Of a stretch of DNA of 11,271 bases, positions 1-6,376 are shown in pieces. This DNA comes from Casimicrobiaceae bacterium (GTDB taxonomy: Bacteria > Pseudomonadota > Gammaproteobacteria > Burkholderiales > Casimicrobiaceae): positions 1-11,271 of the forward strand of contig CATPAO010000160.1 of NCBI GenBank assembly GCA_955652025.1. The letters run 5' to 3'. Under the pieces are notes generated by a model. It worked only from the letters and a program-made list of their open reading frames with translations, had not been told where the DNA came from and did no database searches. Numbering within the stretch: the first letter of the stretch is position 1; every line of letters begins with the position of its first letter. The translations under genes and the position numbers were made by a program.

Positions 1-1
1 C

Positions 2-55
2 ACCAAGCCGCAGCAGGACGAACTGTTCAAGTATTACCTGCGAGGCACTAAGTAG
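2..55 (+). CDS. C-terminal end of an unidentified protein (partial)
   Basis: Only the last 17 codons and a TAG stop lie inside the window. They read TKPQQDELFKYYLRGTK, a charged, plausible protein terminus. This frame looks more protein-like than the neighbouring frame, which ends in a TAA at 49-51. The gene runs toward the SnoaL-like gene on the opposite strand, with only 24 bases between the two stop codons. The family cannot be identified from so short a tail, and no function is proposed. Confidence 0.5.
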   Translation, partial: TKPQQDELFKYYLRGTK

Positions 56-79
56 CGCGCGACGCCCTCGGGAGACCGC

Positions 80-685
80 TCAACGGTCGAGCGGCTTGCC
101 GGCGAGCCACGCCGCGCCGGACGCGTAGAGAGCCTCCACCATCGCGCCCTTGAGCGTAGGCATGTCACGCTTGACGGTGAAGCCGATTTTCGTCTGCGCG
201 TACGCGAGATGGCGGTAGCCTTCGGGGAATTGCTCGAGCAGCGCGGCGTCGAGCTTGAACGTCGCGCCAGGATCGACCGGATCGAGCCGGTCTTTCTCGT
301 AGATCGGCTGGCGGAGCACGATCGCCCACACGTCGTCGCGCCGTTCGAAAAAATCGTAGAACCGCCCGGTGCAGACGACGTCGCCGATGACGCCGTCGAC
401 CGCCGCGCGCTGCGAAATCGTCATCTTCGTCTGCGCGATCGCGCGCACGCCCGCGACGTCGATCGACGAGCCGCCAAGAAAATGCAGGATGTTGACGCCT
501 TGGTTCCATGCGTCGCGGCTCACCTCGATGAACCGTTCGGCGCGACCTTGAAACCACGTCGCCATCATGCGGCCATCGGCGTGCCAGACGCTGCGAAAGC
601 GCTGCCAGTCGCCAGCGTCGCGCCACAGCGCCCAGTTCTCCACGACTTCGCGGATGCGAAACCGATCGGTCGAAGCGGATTCCAT
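80..685 (-). CDS. SnoaL-like / NTF2-fold protein, 201 aa
   Basis: The protein begins MESASTDRFRIREVVENWAL, and its first half has the layout of the SnoaL-like (NTF2) cone fold: an N-terminal helix, then an aspartate-containing helix (WRDAGDWQRFRSVWHADGR), then beta-rich sequence. This family includes dehydratases, isomerases and the small subunits of ring-hydroxylating dioxygenases, so the fold alone does not give a reaction. At 201 residues it is longer than a bare SnoaL domain; the last 55 or so residues form an extra tail. I chose ATG at 685. An in-frame TTG at 697 would add four residues; neither start has a clear ribosome-binding site. The gene lies 13 bases behind the LivK-like gene on the same strand, so the two are probably co-transcribed. 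A role in handling the imported compound is possible but inferred. Confidence 0.85.
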   Translation of the reverse strand: MESASTDRFRIREVVENWALWRDAGDWQRFRSVWHADGRMMATWFQGRAERFIEVSRDAWNQGVNILHFLGGSSIDVAGVRAIAQTKMTISQRAAVDGVIGDVVCTGRFYDFFERRDDVWAIVLRQPIYEKDRLDPVDPGATFKLDAALLEQFPEGYRHLAYAQTKIGFTVKRDMPTLKGAMVEALYASGAAWLAGKPLDR

Positions 686-698
686 CGCAGTCGCCAAA

Positions 699-1877
699 TT
701 ATTTGCCCGGGTCCTTGACGTCGGGGTACTTGTCGAACTCGATGTTGTACAGGAGTCCGCCGACTTTTTCGACGCGCCGTATGTAAACGGTTTGCACGAT
801 GTCGCGCGTTTCCGGGTCGATCATGATCGGGCCGCGCGGGCTCATGAGCCTCATGCCCTTGAGCGCCGCCACGAACTTTTCGACCTCCACCGAGCCGCCG
901 GTCTTCTTCAACGCCTCGGCGATCGCCGCCATGCCGTCGTAGCCCGCACAAGCCATGAAGTTGGGGCGAAGCCTCGTGCCGTTGGCCTCGATGTACGCCT
1001 TGATGAACGCCTTGTTCTCCGGCGAATCGTGCGCAGCGGAATAATGGAAGCTGGTGATGAGCCCCAACGTGGGCTCGCCCATCGCCTGCAGCACGCCGTC
1101 GTCGGTCAAATCGCCGGTGCCGATCAGCTTGATGCCCGCGGGCCGCAACCCACGCTCGTCGTAGCCCTTGATGAATGCGATCGTCTGGCTGCCCGGCGGC
1201 AGAAATACGAACACCGCTTCCGGCTTGGTATCCTTGATCCGCTGCAGGAACGGCGCGAAGTCCGGGTTCTGCAGCGGCGTCCGCACGCTGTCGACGATCT
1301 CGCCGCCCGCCGCCTTGAACGCCTTGACGAACGCGCCCTCGGCGTCGATGCCTGGGCCGAAATCCGACACCAGCGTGAACGCGCGCTTGATTCCGTTTTT
1401 CGCCGCCCACTGCGCGATCGGCTGCGTGTCCTGCGGCAGCGTATGCGAAACGCGAACGACGTACGGCGACCGCGTCGTGATGACCGACGTGGCGGCGTTC
1501 ATGATCACCATCGGCTTCTTCGCCTCGGTCGCCACTGGCGCGACGGCGAGCGCATTGGGCGTGAGCCCGAATCCGGCCAGGATGTCGACGTTGTCGCGCG
1601 TCGCGAGCTCCTGTGCGAAGCGCTTGGCGATTTCGGGTGCCGGCCCCGTCGTGTCGCGGGTGATGATCTCGATCTTCTTACCGGCGTGGACGTCGCCGTT
1701 CTGCTTGAGATACGCCTTCATGCCGCCGACGATTTGCGCGCCGTAGTCGGAAAACGGGCCGGAAAACTCGGCGACGACGCCGATTCGCACAACGTCCTCG
1801 GCGCGAACCGCGGCTGCGGCCGACAGCAACACCGCCGCGGCCAGCGCGGCACCTCCGATGCTCATTGCCCGGTTCAT
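699..1877 (-). CDS. LivK-like ABC transporter substrate-binding protein
   Basis: This is a 392-residue periplasmic binding protein of type 1 (branched-chain amino acid/amide family, Peripla_BP_6). Residues 1-26 form a Sec signal peptide with a hydrophobic core and probable cleavage after VRA. The mature protein opens with VVRIGVVAEFSGPFSDYGAQ, the hallmark first strand and loop of this family. It continues with DPETRD-type and FIKGYDERGL segments typical of the second lobe. The start is fixed by a strong GGAGG ribosome-binding site (1885-1889 on the complement) seven bases before ATG. The open frame extends upstream to 2270, but that part overlaps the divergent dioxygenase gene and is not real. 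In Burkholderiales such proteins often bind aromatic acids rather than amino acids, which would fit this locus. No ABC permease or ATPase gene is present nearby, so the partners must lie elsewhere or to the left. Confidence 0.93.
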   Translation of the reverse strand: MNRAMSIGGAALAAAVLLSAAAAVRAEDVVRIGVVAEFSGPFSDYGAQIVGGMKAYLKQNGDVHAGKKIEIITRDTTGPAPEIAKRFAQELATRDNVDILAGFGLTPNALAVAPVATEAKKPMVIMNAATSVITTRSPYVVRVSHTLPQDTQPIAQWAAKNGIKRAFTLVSDFGPGIDAEGAFVKAFKAAGGEIVDSVRTPLQNPDFAPFLQRIKDTKPEAVFVFLPPGSQTIAFIKGYDERGLRPAGIKLIGTGDLTDDGVLQAMGEPTLGLITSFHYSAAHDSPENKAFIKAYIEANGTRLRPNFMACAGYDGMAAIAEALKKTGGSVEVEKFVAALKGMRLMSPRGPIMIDPETRDIVQTVYIRRVEKVGGLLYNIEFDKYPDVKDPGK

Positions 1878-1884
1878 TGCGTTT

Positions 1885-1889
1885 CCTCC
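1885..1889 (-). promoter_or_regulatory. Ribosome-binding site of the LivK-like gene
   Basis: On the minus strand a GGAGG sequence followed by AAACGCA leads into the ATG at 1877. This near-ideal Shine-Dalgarno site decides the start and rules out the longer upstream open frame. Confidence 0.85.
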
Positions 1890-1926
1890 CCGGATCGTCT
1901 TGCCGGGCGGTCGCCACCGCCGATCC

Positions 1927-1956
1927 TGTATGCATTCATATTGAATGTATGCATAC
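1927..1956. promoter_or_regulatory. Palindromic operator-like dyad in the divergent promoter region
   Basis: An A/T-rich dyad centred on base 1940 stands out in a very GC-rich background. The inner arms CATTCA (1933-1938) and TGAATG (1942-1947) pair perfectly. Extending to 1927-1939 and 1941-1953 gives 10 of 13 paired positions. GTATGCAT occurs at 1928-1935 and again at 1947-1954, a direct repeat 19 bases apart, and the second copy sits in the perfect 10-base palindrome GTATGCATAC (1947-1956). Dyads of this size are typical targets of dimeric MarR or GntR regulators. It lies between the divergent LivK-like and dioxygenase genes, so one site could control both. The MarR gene at 4263 is the nearest candidate binder (inference). 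Core promoter elements could not be assigned with confidence. Confidence 0.65.
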
Positions 1957-2016
1957 GAAATAGTACGCTGGTCGCATCCCGGGACGCAATCGTCCCCTGA
2001 CCGCGAGCGTCCCCCT

Positions 2017-3048
2017 ATGAATCCTCTTGGAACCCTTGACGAGCTGCCGCGCGAGTACGTCGACTCGCTGACGCACGCCAATCTCGTCCCGCTGTGGCCG
2101 AACCTGCGGGAGCTGTTGCCGCTGCGGGCGCCGCGGACGGCCACGACGCCAACGCATTGGCGCTTTGCGACGATCCGGCCGCTGCTGCTTCGCGCGGGCG
2201 AGTTGACGCCGATCGAGAAGGCGGAGCGGCGCGTCCTGGTGCTTGCCAACCCGGGCCGCGGACTCGCCAACCTGCAGGCGTCGGCGACGATCTATCTCGG
2301 CATGCAGCTCGTGCTCCCCGGCGAGTACGCTCCGAGCCATCGCCACACGCCGAACGCGGCGCGGATCGTCGTCGAGGGCGTGGGCGCGGCGACCGTGGTC
2401 AACGGTGTGGCGTGTCCGATGGAACCAGGCGATCTGATTCTCACCCCCACCGGCCAATGGCACGAGCACCGGCACGAAGGACGCGTTCCCGTAATCTGGC
2501 TCGACGTGCTGGACCTGCCGTTGATGGTTTCCCTCGACGTGTCCTACGTGGTCGAGGGCAAGCCGCAGGCTCCGCGGGCGCCCGATTACGCCTACGCTGC
2601 CGGCGGGCTCGCGCCGATCGCGCACGGCCGGCGCGCCGGCGGCGACTATCCGCTGCTCCGCTACGAATGGCGCAGAACGCGCGACGCGCTCCAATCGCTG
2701 GCGGACCGCGGGGGACGCGATGCGCCGGTGCAACTCGCCTACGTCAATCCCGAAAGCGGCGGCGATTGCCTCAACACCATCGCCTTCGCGGCGTTGCTAT
2801 TGCGTCCCGGTGAGGAGATCGCCCTGCCGCGCGATTCCGCCGCGCGTGTATTTCACGCGGTCGAAGGTGCCGGCGAAGCGCACATCGACGACGTGTCGAT
2901 CGCGTTCACACCGGGCGACACGTTCTGCGCGCCCGGGCGGTCGACCCTCCGACTCGCCAACCGATCGAGCCGTGTGCCGACATTCTTGATCACCGCCGAC
3001 GAATCGCCGCTACAGCGCAAGCTCGGCGTGTACGAAGACGGCGCTTAA
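2017..3048 (+). CDS. Gentisate 1,2-dioxygenase-like bicupin
   Basis: This 343-residue protein has the length and two-cupin layout of gentisate 1,2-dioxygenases, non-haem Fe(II) enzymes that open gentisate to maleylpyruvate. The first cupin (about residues 95-165) carries the metal-binding set: His108 and His110 in APSHRHTPNAARIVVEG and His149 in GQWHEH. It also has the family's WLDVLDLPL segment. The second cupin (about 255-325) keeps the fold (RPGEEIALPRDSAARVFHAVEG) but lacks the paired histidines, as is usual in this family. ATG at 2017 is used; the frame is open back to 1945, inside the operator dyad. There is no strong ribosome-binding site. The next gene starts ten bases after the stop and makes gentisate from 3-hydroxybenzoate, which supports gentisate as the substrate. 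Salicylate or 1-hydroxy-2-naphthoate dioxygenases are close relatives and cannot be fully excluded. Confidence 0.88.
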   Translation: MNPLGTLDELPREYVDSLTHANLVPLWPNLRELLPLRAPRTATTPTHWRFATIRPLLLRAGELTPIEKAERRVLVLANPGRGLANLQASATIYLGMQLVLPGEYAPSHRHTPNAARIVVEGVGAATVVNGVACPMEPGDLILTPTGQWHEHRHEGRVPVIWLDVLDLPLMVSLDVSYVVEGKPQAPRAPDYAYAAGGLAPIAHGRRAGGDYPLLRYEWRRTRDALQSLADRGGRDAPVQLAYVNPESGGDCLNTIAFAALLLRPGEEIALPRDSAARVFHAVEGAGEAHIDDVSIAFTPGDTFCAPGRSTLRLANRSSRVPTFLITADESPLQRKLGVYEDGA

Positions 3049-3058
3049 ATCCCCGACC

Positions 3059-4252
3059 GTGAGCGCACAGCCGAGCGGATCCGTGCTCGTCGTCGGCGGC
3101 GGAATCGGCGGCATGGCGGCCGCGCTGGCGTTGTCGCAGCAGGGCTTTGCCGTCGACGTCTTCGAGCAGACCGCGACGATCGGCGAGATCGGCGCCGGCC
3201 TGCAGCTCGGCCCCAATGCGTTCGCGGCGATGGACGCGCTCGGGGTCGGCGCGCGCGCGCGGCGCCGCGCCGTGTACACCGACGAGCTCGTCATGATGGA
3301 CGCGATCGACGGCAGCGAAGTCGCGCGCGTACCGGTCGGCGAAGCCTTCCGCCAACGCTTCCACAATCCGTACGCGGTCATCCATCGCGCCGATATCCAC
3401 CTGTCGATCCACGAGGAAGTGCAGCTCGCGCCGGGCATTCGCGTGCACACGTCGTCGCGCATCGTTCGCGTCGACATCGACCCCGACCGCGTGCGGCTCT
3501 CCGACGCCGACGGCGGCGTGTACGACGGCGTCGCGGTCGTGGGGTGTGACGGCGTGCGCTCGGTCGTCCGCGAGCATCTGATCGGCGACGGTCACCGCGT
3601 ATCGGGGCACGTCGTCTATCGCGCTGTGGTTCCGCGCGCCGAGATGCCGGATGACCTCCGCTGGAACGCAGCGGCGATCTGGGTCGGGCCCAACTGTCAT
3701 CTCGTCCACTATCCGCTTCGCGGCGGCGAGCAGTACAACATCGTCGTCACGTTCCACAGCCGGCAGCAAGAGGAATGGGGCGTGCGCGAGGGTTCGCGCG
3801 ACGAAGTGATGTCGTACTTCACCGAGATCTGCGCAAAGCCGCGACAACTACTGGACAAGCCGACGTCGTGGAAGCGCTGGTCCACCGCCGATCGCGATCC
3901 CGTAGCGCGTTGGGGCGAAGGCGGCGCGACGCTCCTTGGTGATGCTGCGCATCCAATGCTGCAATATCTGGCGCAAGGCGCCTGCATCGCACTCGAGGAC
4001 GCGGTGACGCTGCGCGCGGCGATCGAAGCTTGCGACCGTGATCTCGTGGCCGCATTCCGTCTCTACGAGTCCAAGCGCGTCGTGCGCGGCGCTCGCTTGA
4101 TCATCGCGGCGCGCGAGATGGGACGCCTCTACCACGCGAAAGGGATCGAGCGCTTGGTGCGCAACTCGCTCTGGGCCGGCCGCACGCCGGAGCGCTTCTA
4201 CGATGCACTGGAATGGCTATATGGCTGGACGGCGGAAAAGTGTCTCGCATGA
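3059..4252 (+). CDS. 3-hydroxybenzoate 6-monooxygenase (FAD-dependent)
   Basis: This 397-residue class A flavoprotein monooxygenase has the FAD dinucleotide motif GGGIGG (13-18) with acidic Glu36, the GCDGVRS motif (162-168) and the second FAD motif GDAAHP (294-299). Three features point to 3-hydroxybenzoate 6-hydroxylase rather than salicylate hydroxylase: MLQYLAQGACIALEDAV after GDAAHP, the MGRLYHAKGIERLVRN segment, and the C-terminal YDALEWLYGW. Residues recalled as important in the Rhodococcus enzyme appear at matching places (Asp75, Tyr105, His214, Gln302; numbering from memory, one-residue offset for the last two). It would convert 3-hydroxybenzoate to gentisate using NADH and oxygen in the cytoplasm. 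The start is GTG at 3059, ten bases after the dioxygenase stop, with no clear ribosome-binding site, so translational coupling is likely. Confidence 0.9.
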   Translation: MSAQPSGSVLVVGGGIGGMAAALALSQQGFAVDVFEQTATIGEIGAGLQLGPNAFAAMDALGVGARARRRAVYTDELVMMDAIDGSEVARVPVGEAFRQRFHNPYAVIHRADIHLSIHEEVQLAPGIRVHTSSRIVRVDIDPDRVRLSDADGGVYDGVAVVGCDGVRSVVREHLIGDGHRVSGHVVYRAVVPRAEMPDDLRWNAAAIWVGPNCHLVHYPLRGGEQYNIVVTFHSRQQEEWGVREGSRDEVMSYFTEICAKPRQLLDKPTSWKRWSTADRDPVARWGEGGATLLGDAAHPMLQYLAQGACIALEDAVTLRAAIEACDRDLVAAFRLYESKRVVRGARLIIAAREMGRLYHAKGIERLVRNSLWAGRTPERFYDALEWLYGWTAEKCLA

Positions 4253-4262
4253 GGGCGAGCCC

Positions 4263-4733
4263 TTGGCGCTGAACACGCCGGGCATCAGCTACACCGACCC
4301 GCGGCGACGCGACCTCAACATCCACCGCATGCCGGGCCACTTCATTCGCCGGTTGCAGCAGGTGGCCGTGCGACTGTTCGCGGAGAAAGTCGGCCTCGAC
4401 ATGACGCCGGTGCAGTTCGCGGCGCTCGTCGCCACGGCGCAGCGGCCGCGCATCGACCAGGCGACGCTCTCCGCATTGATCGGTTACGACCGCGCCACGA
4501 TCGGCGGGGTCATTGAGCGGCTCGAGTCCCGAGGCTGGCTTGCGCGATCGGCATCCGCAAGAGACCGGCGGCTCAAATTGGTGCGAATCACGCCGGCCGG
4601 CCGGCGCGCGCTTTTGAAAGCCATGCCCGCGGTCAAGTTGGTGCAGGCGATGCTGGTCGAGCCGCTCGGCGACGTCGAGCGCCGCCGCTTCGAACGGCTG
4701 TGTCTCAAGATTCTCGCGCATCATCTCGGTTGA
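4263..4733 (+). CDS. MarR-family transcriptional regulator
   Basis: This is a 156-residue winged helix-turn-helix protein of the MarR family. The recognition part is DQATLSALIGYDRATIGGVIERLESRG (about residues 65-91), followed by the characteristic wing with DRRLKLVRITPAGRR (101-115). N- and C-terminal helices form the usual dimer interface. I chose TTG at 4263 because GAGGG (4251-4255) lies seven bases upstream and because this gives a normal MarR length. In-frame ATG codons at 4203 and 4221 would overlap the end of the monooxygenase gene and add 20 or 14 residues. MarR proteins of catabolic loci usually repress until an aromatic ligand or its CoA ester binds. The dyad at 1927-1956 is a plausible target, but this is inference. 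Confidence 0.9.
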   Translation: MALNTPGISYTDPRRRDLNIHRMPGHFIRRLQQVAVRLFAEKVGLDMTPVQFAALVATAQRPRIDQATLSALIGYDRATIGGVIERLESRGWLARSASARDRRLKLVRITPAGRRALLKAMPAVKLVQAMLVEPLGDVERRRFERLCLKILAHHLG

Positions 4734-4825
4734 TCCGGGCCACGAAAACGCGCCCATTGCCGGCGCGCTGTGACAGAATGTTCGCGCGAGCGCGGTCGTG
4801 AACGCGCCCAACCCAAGGAGGCTCC
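4734..4825. other. Intergenic gap before the amidohydrolase
   Basis: These 92 bases separate the MarR gene from the amidohydrolase gene. They contain no dyad resembling the one at 1927-1956, no terminator and no convincing sigma-70 promoter. The only clear signal is AAGGAGG at 4815-4821, the ribosome-binding site of the next gene, four bases before its ATG. Confidence 0.5.
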
Positions 4826-6376
4826 ATGAGCATGCTTTCGCCCGACGAGCTCGCACGCCTTTGCGCCGCCGAATCGCTGTTTCCTTCTCCCATTCCCGTG
4901 CAGTCGGTGTCGAGCGACGAGTTCATGCCGACGCCGCAGTCCGCCAAGCAACGCGAGTTTGAGCTGCGCGTCAAGGAAATGGGCGCGCGGATGGCGAAGC
5001 GCCTCGGCATGAGCCGCCGCAGTTTCTTCCAAACCGCGGCGGGCATGGCAACCGCGTTTCTCGCCATGAACGACACCTATGGTCCGCTGTTCGGGGTATC
5101 GAAGGCGGAAGCCGCCGAGCCGGAGCGTGCGAACGACCGCGCGAACAAACTCGCCGACCAGTTCATCATGGACATGCACACGCATTTTCTGCGCCCCGGC
5201 ACGCGAATCATGACGTTCGTGGCGCAGCGCAACGCCGTCGGCAAGGCCGGCTGGAATCCGGCGCTCGGCGGCAAGGAACAGACGATCGACGATCTGATGT
5301 TCGCGAATTACCTGAAGGAAATCTACCTCGACAGTGACACTAAGGTCGCATGCATCAGCGGCGCGCCCTCGGAAGTCCCCGAGGACTGGTTCCTCACCAA
5401 CGAGATGAAGGCGCAAGCGCGTGCCGACGTGAACGGCATCGCCAAGAGCAAGCGCATGTTCTCGCACGCGATATTCACGCCGGGGTACGACGGCTGGATG
5501 GAGCAGATCGATCACGCGATCAACGATCTCAAGCCCGACTCGATGAAGGGCTACACGATCGGCGACAACACCAACAAAAACCTCTCGAAACATCCGTGGC
5601 GACTGGACGATGAGAAGCTCGTCTACCCGGCCTACGCGAAATTCCAGAAGGCGGGACTCAAGAACGTCTGCATCCACAAGGGGCTGTTCCCGCCATCGGT
5701 CGAAAAGCAGTTCCCGAACCTGCTCGAATATTCGGCGGTCGGCGACGTGGCGAAGGCCGCCAAGGACTGGCCGCAGCTCAACTTCATCATCTATCACGGT
5801 GGCTATCGGTTCGCCGGCGGAGGAAAAGTAGAGGATGCCTGGGAGCAGTTCGAAAAGACCGGCCGCGTTGAGTGGATTACGGATCTTTCCGAGATTCCGG
5901 CGAAACACGGTGTAACGAACGTCTACGCCGACGTCGGCCAGTTGTTCGCGCAGTCGACGATCGCCGATCCGCGCGTGTCGGCGGTGATGATCGGACAGTT
6001 GATCAAGGGCCTGGGCGCCGACCACGTGTGCTGGGGGACGGATGCGATCTGGACCGGATCGCCGCAGTGGCAGATCGAGGCGCTGCGGCGATTGGAAATC
6101 CCGGAGGATCTGCAAAAGAAATACGCGCTCAAGCCGCTCGGTCCGGCCGATGGTCCGGTCAAGACCGCGATCTTCGGCGGGAACAACGCGCGGCGCTCGA
6201 AAACGACAAGCTGGCCGAGTACAAGCAACTCTACGACAAGCACGGCGCCGGGCGTACCAATCTCGCGTACGGATACGCGCTCAAGAACGCGTAGCCGTGT
6301 CTGCGGACCCCTCACCCGCGCGTCGCTCACGCGCCGCACCTCCCTCTCCCGGCGCGCCAGGAGAGGGTTGCGATGA
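4826..6376 (+). CDS. Tat-exported ACMSD-like amidohydrolase, C-terminus out of frame
   Basis: This is a TIM-barrel metal-dependent hydrolase of the amidohydrolase-2 (ACMSD-like) family, which includes hydrolases and non-oxidative aromatic decarboxylases. Likely metal and catalytic residues are His118 and His120 (DMHTH), His284 (CIHKG), His324 (YHGG) and Asp406 (WGTDAIW). A long N-terminal region of about 60 residues precedes a Tat motif, SRRSFFQ (63-69), and hydrophobic stretch, so export to the periplasm is expected. The start is set by AAGGAGG at 4815-4821. After IFGGNNAR (449-456) the frame turns into low-complexity Ser/Thr/Arg sequence up to a stop at 6376. The natural ending continues in another frame and stops at 6294, two bases before the next gene. 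The family's usual Leu-Tyr motif after NAR is missing. The barrel is nearly complete, so activity may be retained; a sequencing error is also possible. Confidence 0.85.
   Translation: MSMLSPDELARLCAAESLFPSPIPVQSVSSDEFMPTPQSAKQREFELRVKEMGARMAKRLGMSRRSFFQTAAGMATAFLAMNDTYGPLFGVSKAEAAEPERANDRANKLADQFIMDMHTHFLRPGTRIMTFVAQRNAVGKAGWNPALGGKEQTIDDLMFANYLKEIYLDSDTKVACISGAPSEVPEDWFLTNEMKAQARADVNGIAKSKRMFSHAIFTPGYDGWMEQIDHAINDLKPDSMKGYTIGDNTNKNLSKHPWRLDDEKLVYPAYAKFQKAGLKNVCIHKGLFPPSVEKQFPNLLEYSAVGDVAKAAKDWPQLNFIIYHGGYRFAGGGKVEDAWEQFEKTGRVEWITDLSEIPAKHGVTNVYADVGQLFAQSTIADPRVSAVMIGQLIKGLGADHVCWGTDAIWTGSPQWQIEALRRLEIPEDLQKKYALKPLGPADGPVKTAIFGGNNARRSKTTSWPSTSNSTTSTAPGVPISRTDTRSRTRSRVCGPLTRASLTRRTSLSRRARRGLR
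6181..6294 (+). other. Displaced C-terminal coding segment of the amidohydrolase
   Basis: In the frame one base behind that of the gene, this stretch encodes EQRAALENDKLAEYKQLYDK, then HGAGRTNLAYGYALKNA, and a TAG at 6292-6294. This is what the C-terminus of this hydrolase family looks like: a charged helix followed by an R(T/S)NxxYGY segment. Its stop is two bases before the GTG of the next gene, the expected spacing in a tight operon. The frame change requires a net loss of bases equal to 1 modulo 3 near 6182-6195. Confidence 0.8.

Noticed and set aside
76..94. Small inverted repeat CCGCTC/GAGCGG between convergent stops
   Set aside because: The stem is only six base pairs with no T-tract and overlaps a stop codon, so it is too weak to call a terminator.
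567..2000. Long plus-strand open frame (477 codons)
   Set aside because: It runs antisense to the SnoaL-like and LivK-like genes, and its product is Arg/His/Asp-rich with no family features, as expected from the opposite strand of GC-rich genes.
1878..2270. N-terminal extension of the LivK-like protein
   Set aside because: It would cross the divergent region and the start of the dioxygenase gene; the signal peptide and GGAGG site place the start at 1877.
4757..4785. Possible sigma-70 promoter before the amidohydrolase
   Set aside because: TTGCCG resembles a -35 box, but no acceptable -10 box occurs at 16-18 bases; CAGAAT is only 11 bases away.
4721..6115. Long minus-strand open frame (464 codons)
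   Set aside because: It is antisense to the amidohydrolase, which has a Tat signal, metal ligands and a strong ribosome-binding site. The minus-strand product shows no recognisable domain.
6181..6294. Programmed ribosomal frameshift in the amidohydrolase
   Set aside because: No slippery heptamer or downstream pseudoknot is apparent at the junction, and the Leu-Tyr motif expected after NAR is missing, which fits a deletion better.
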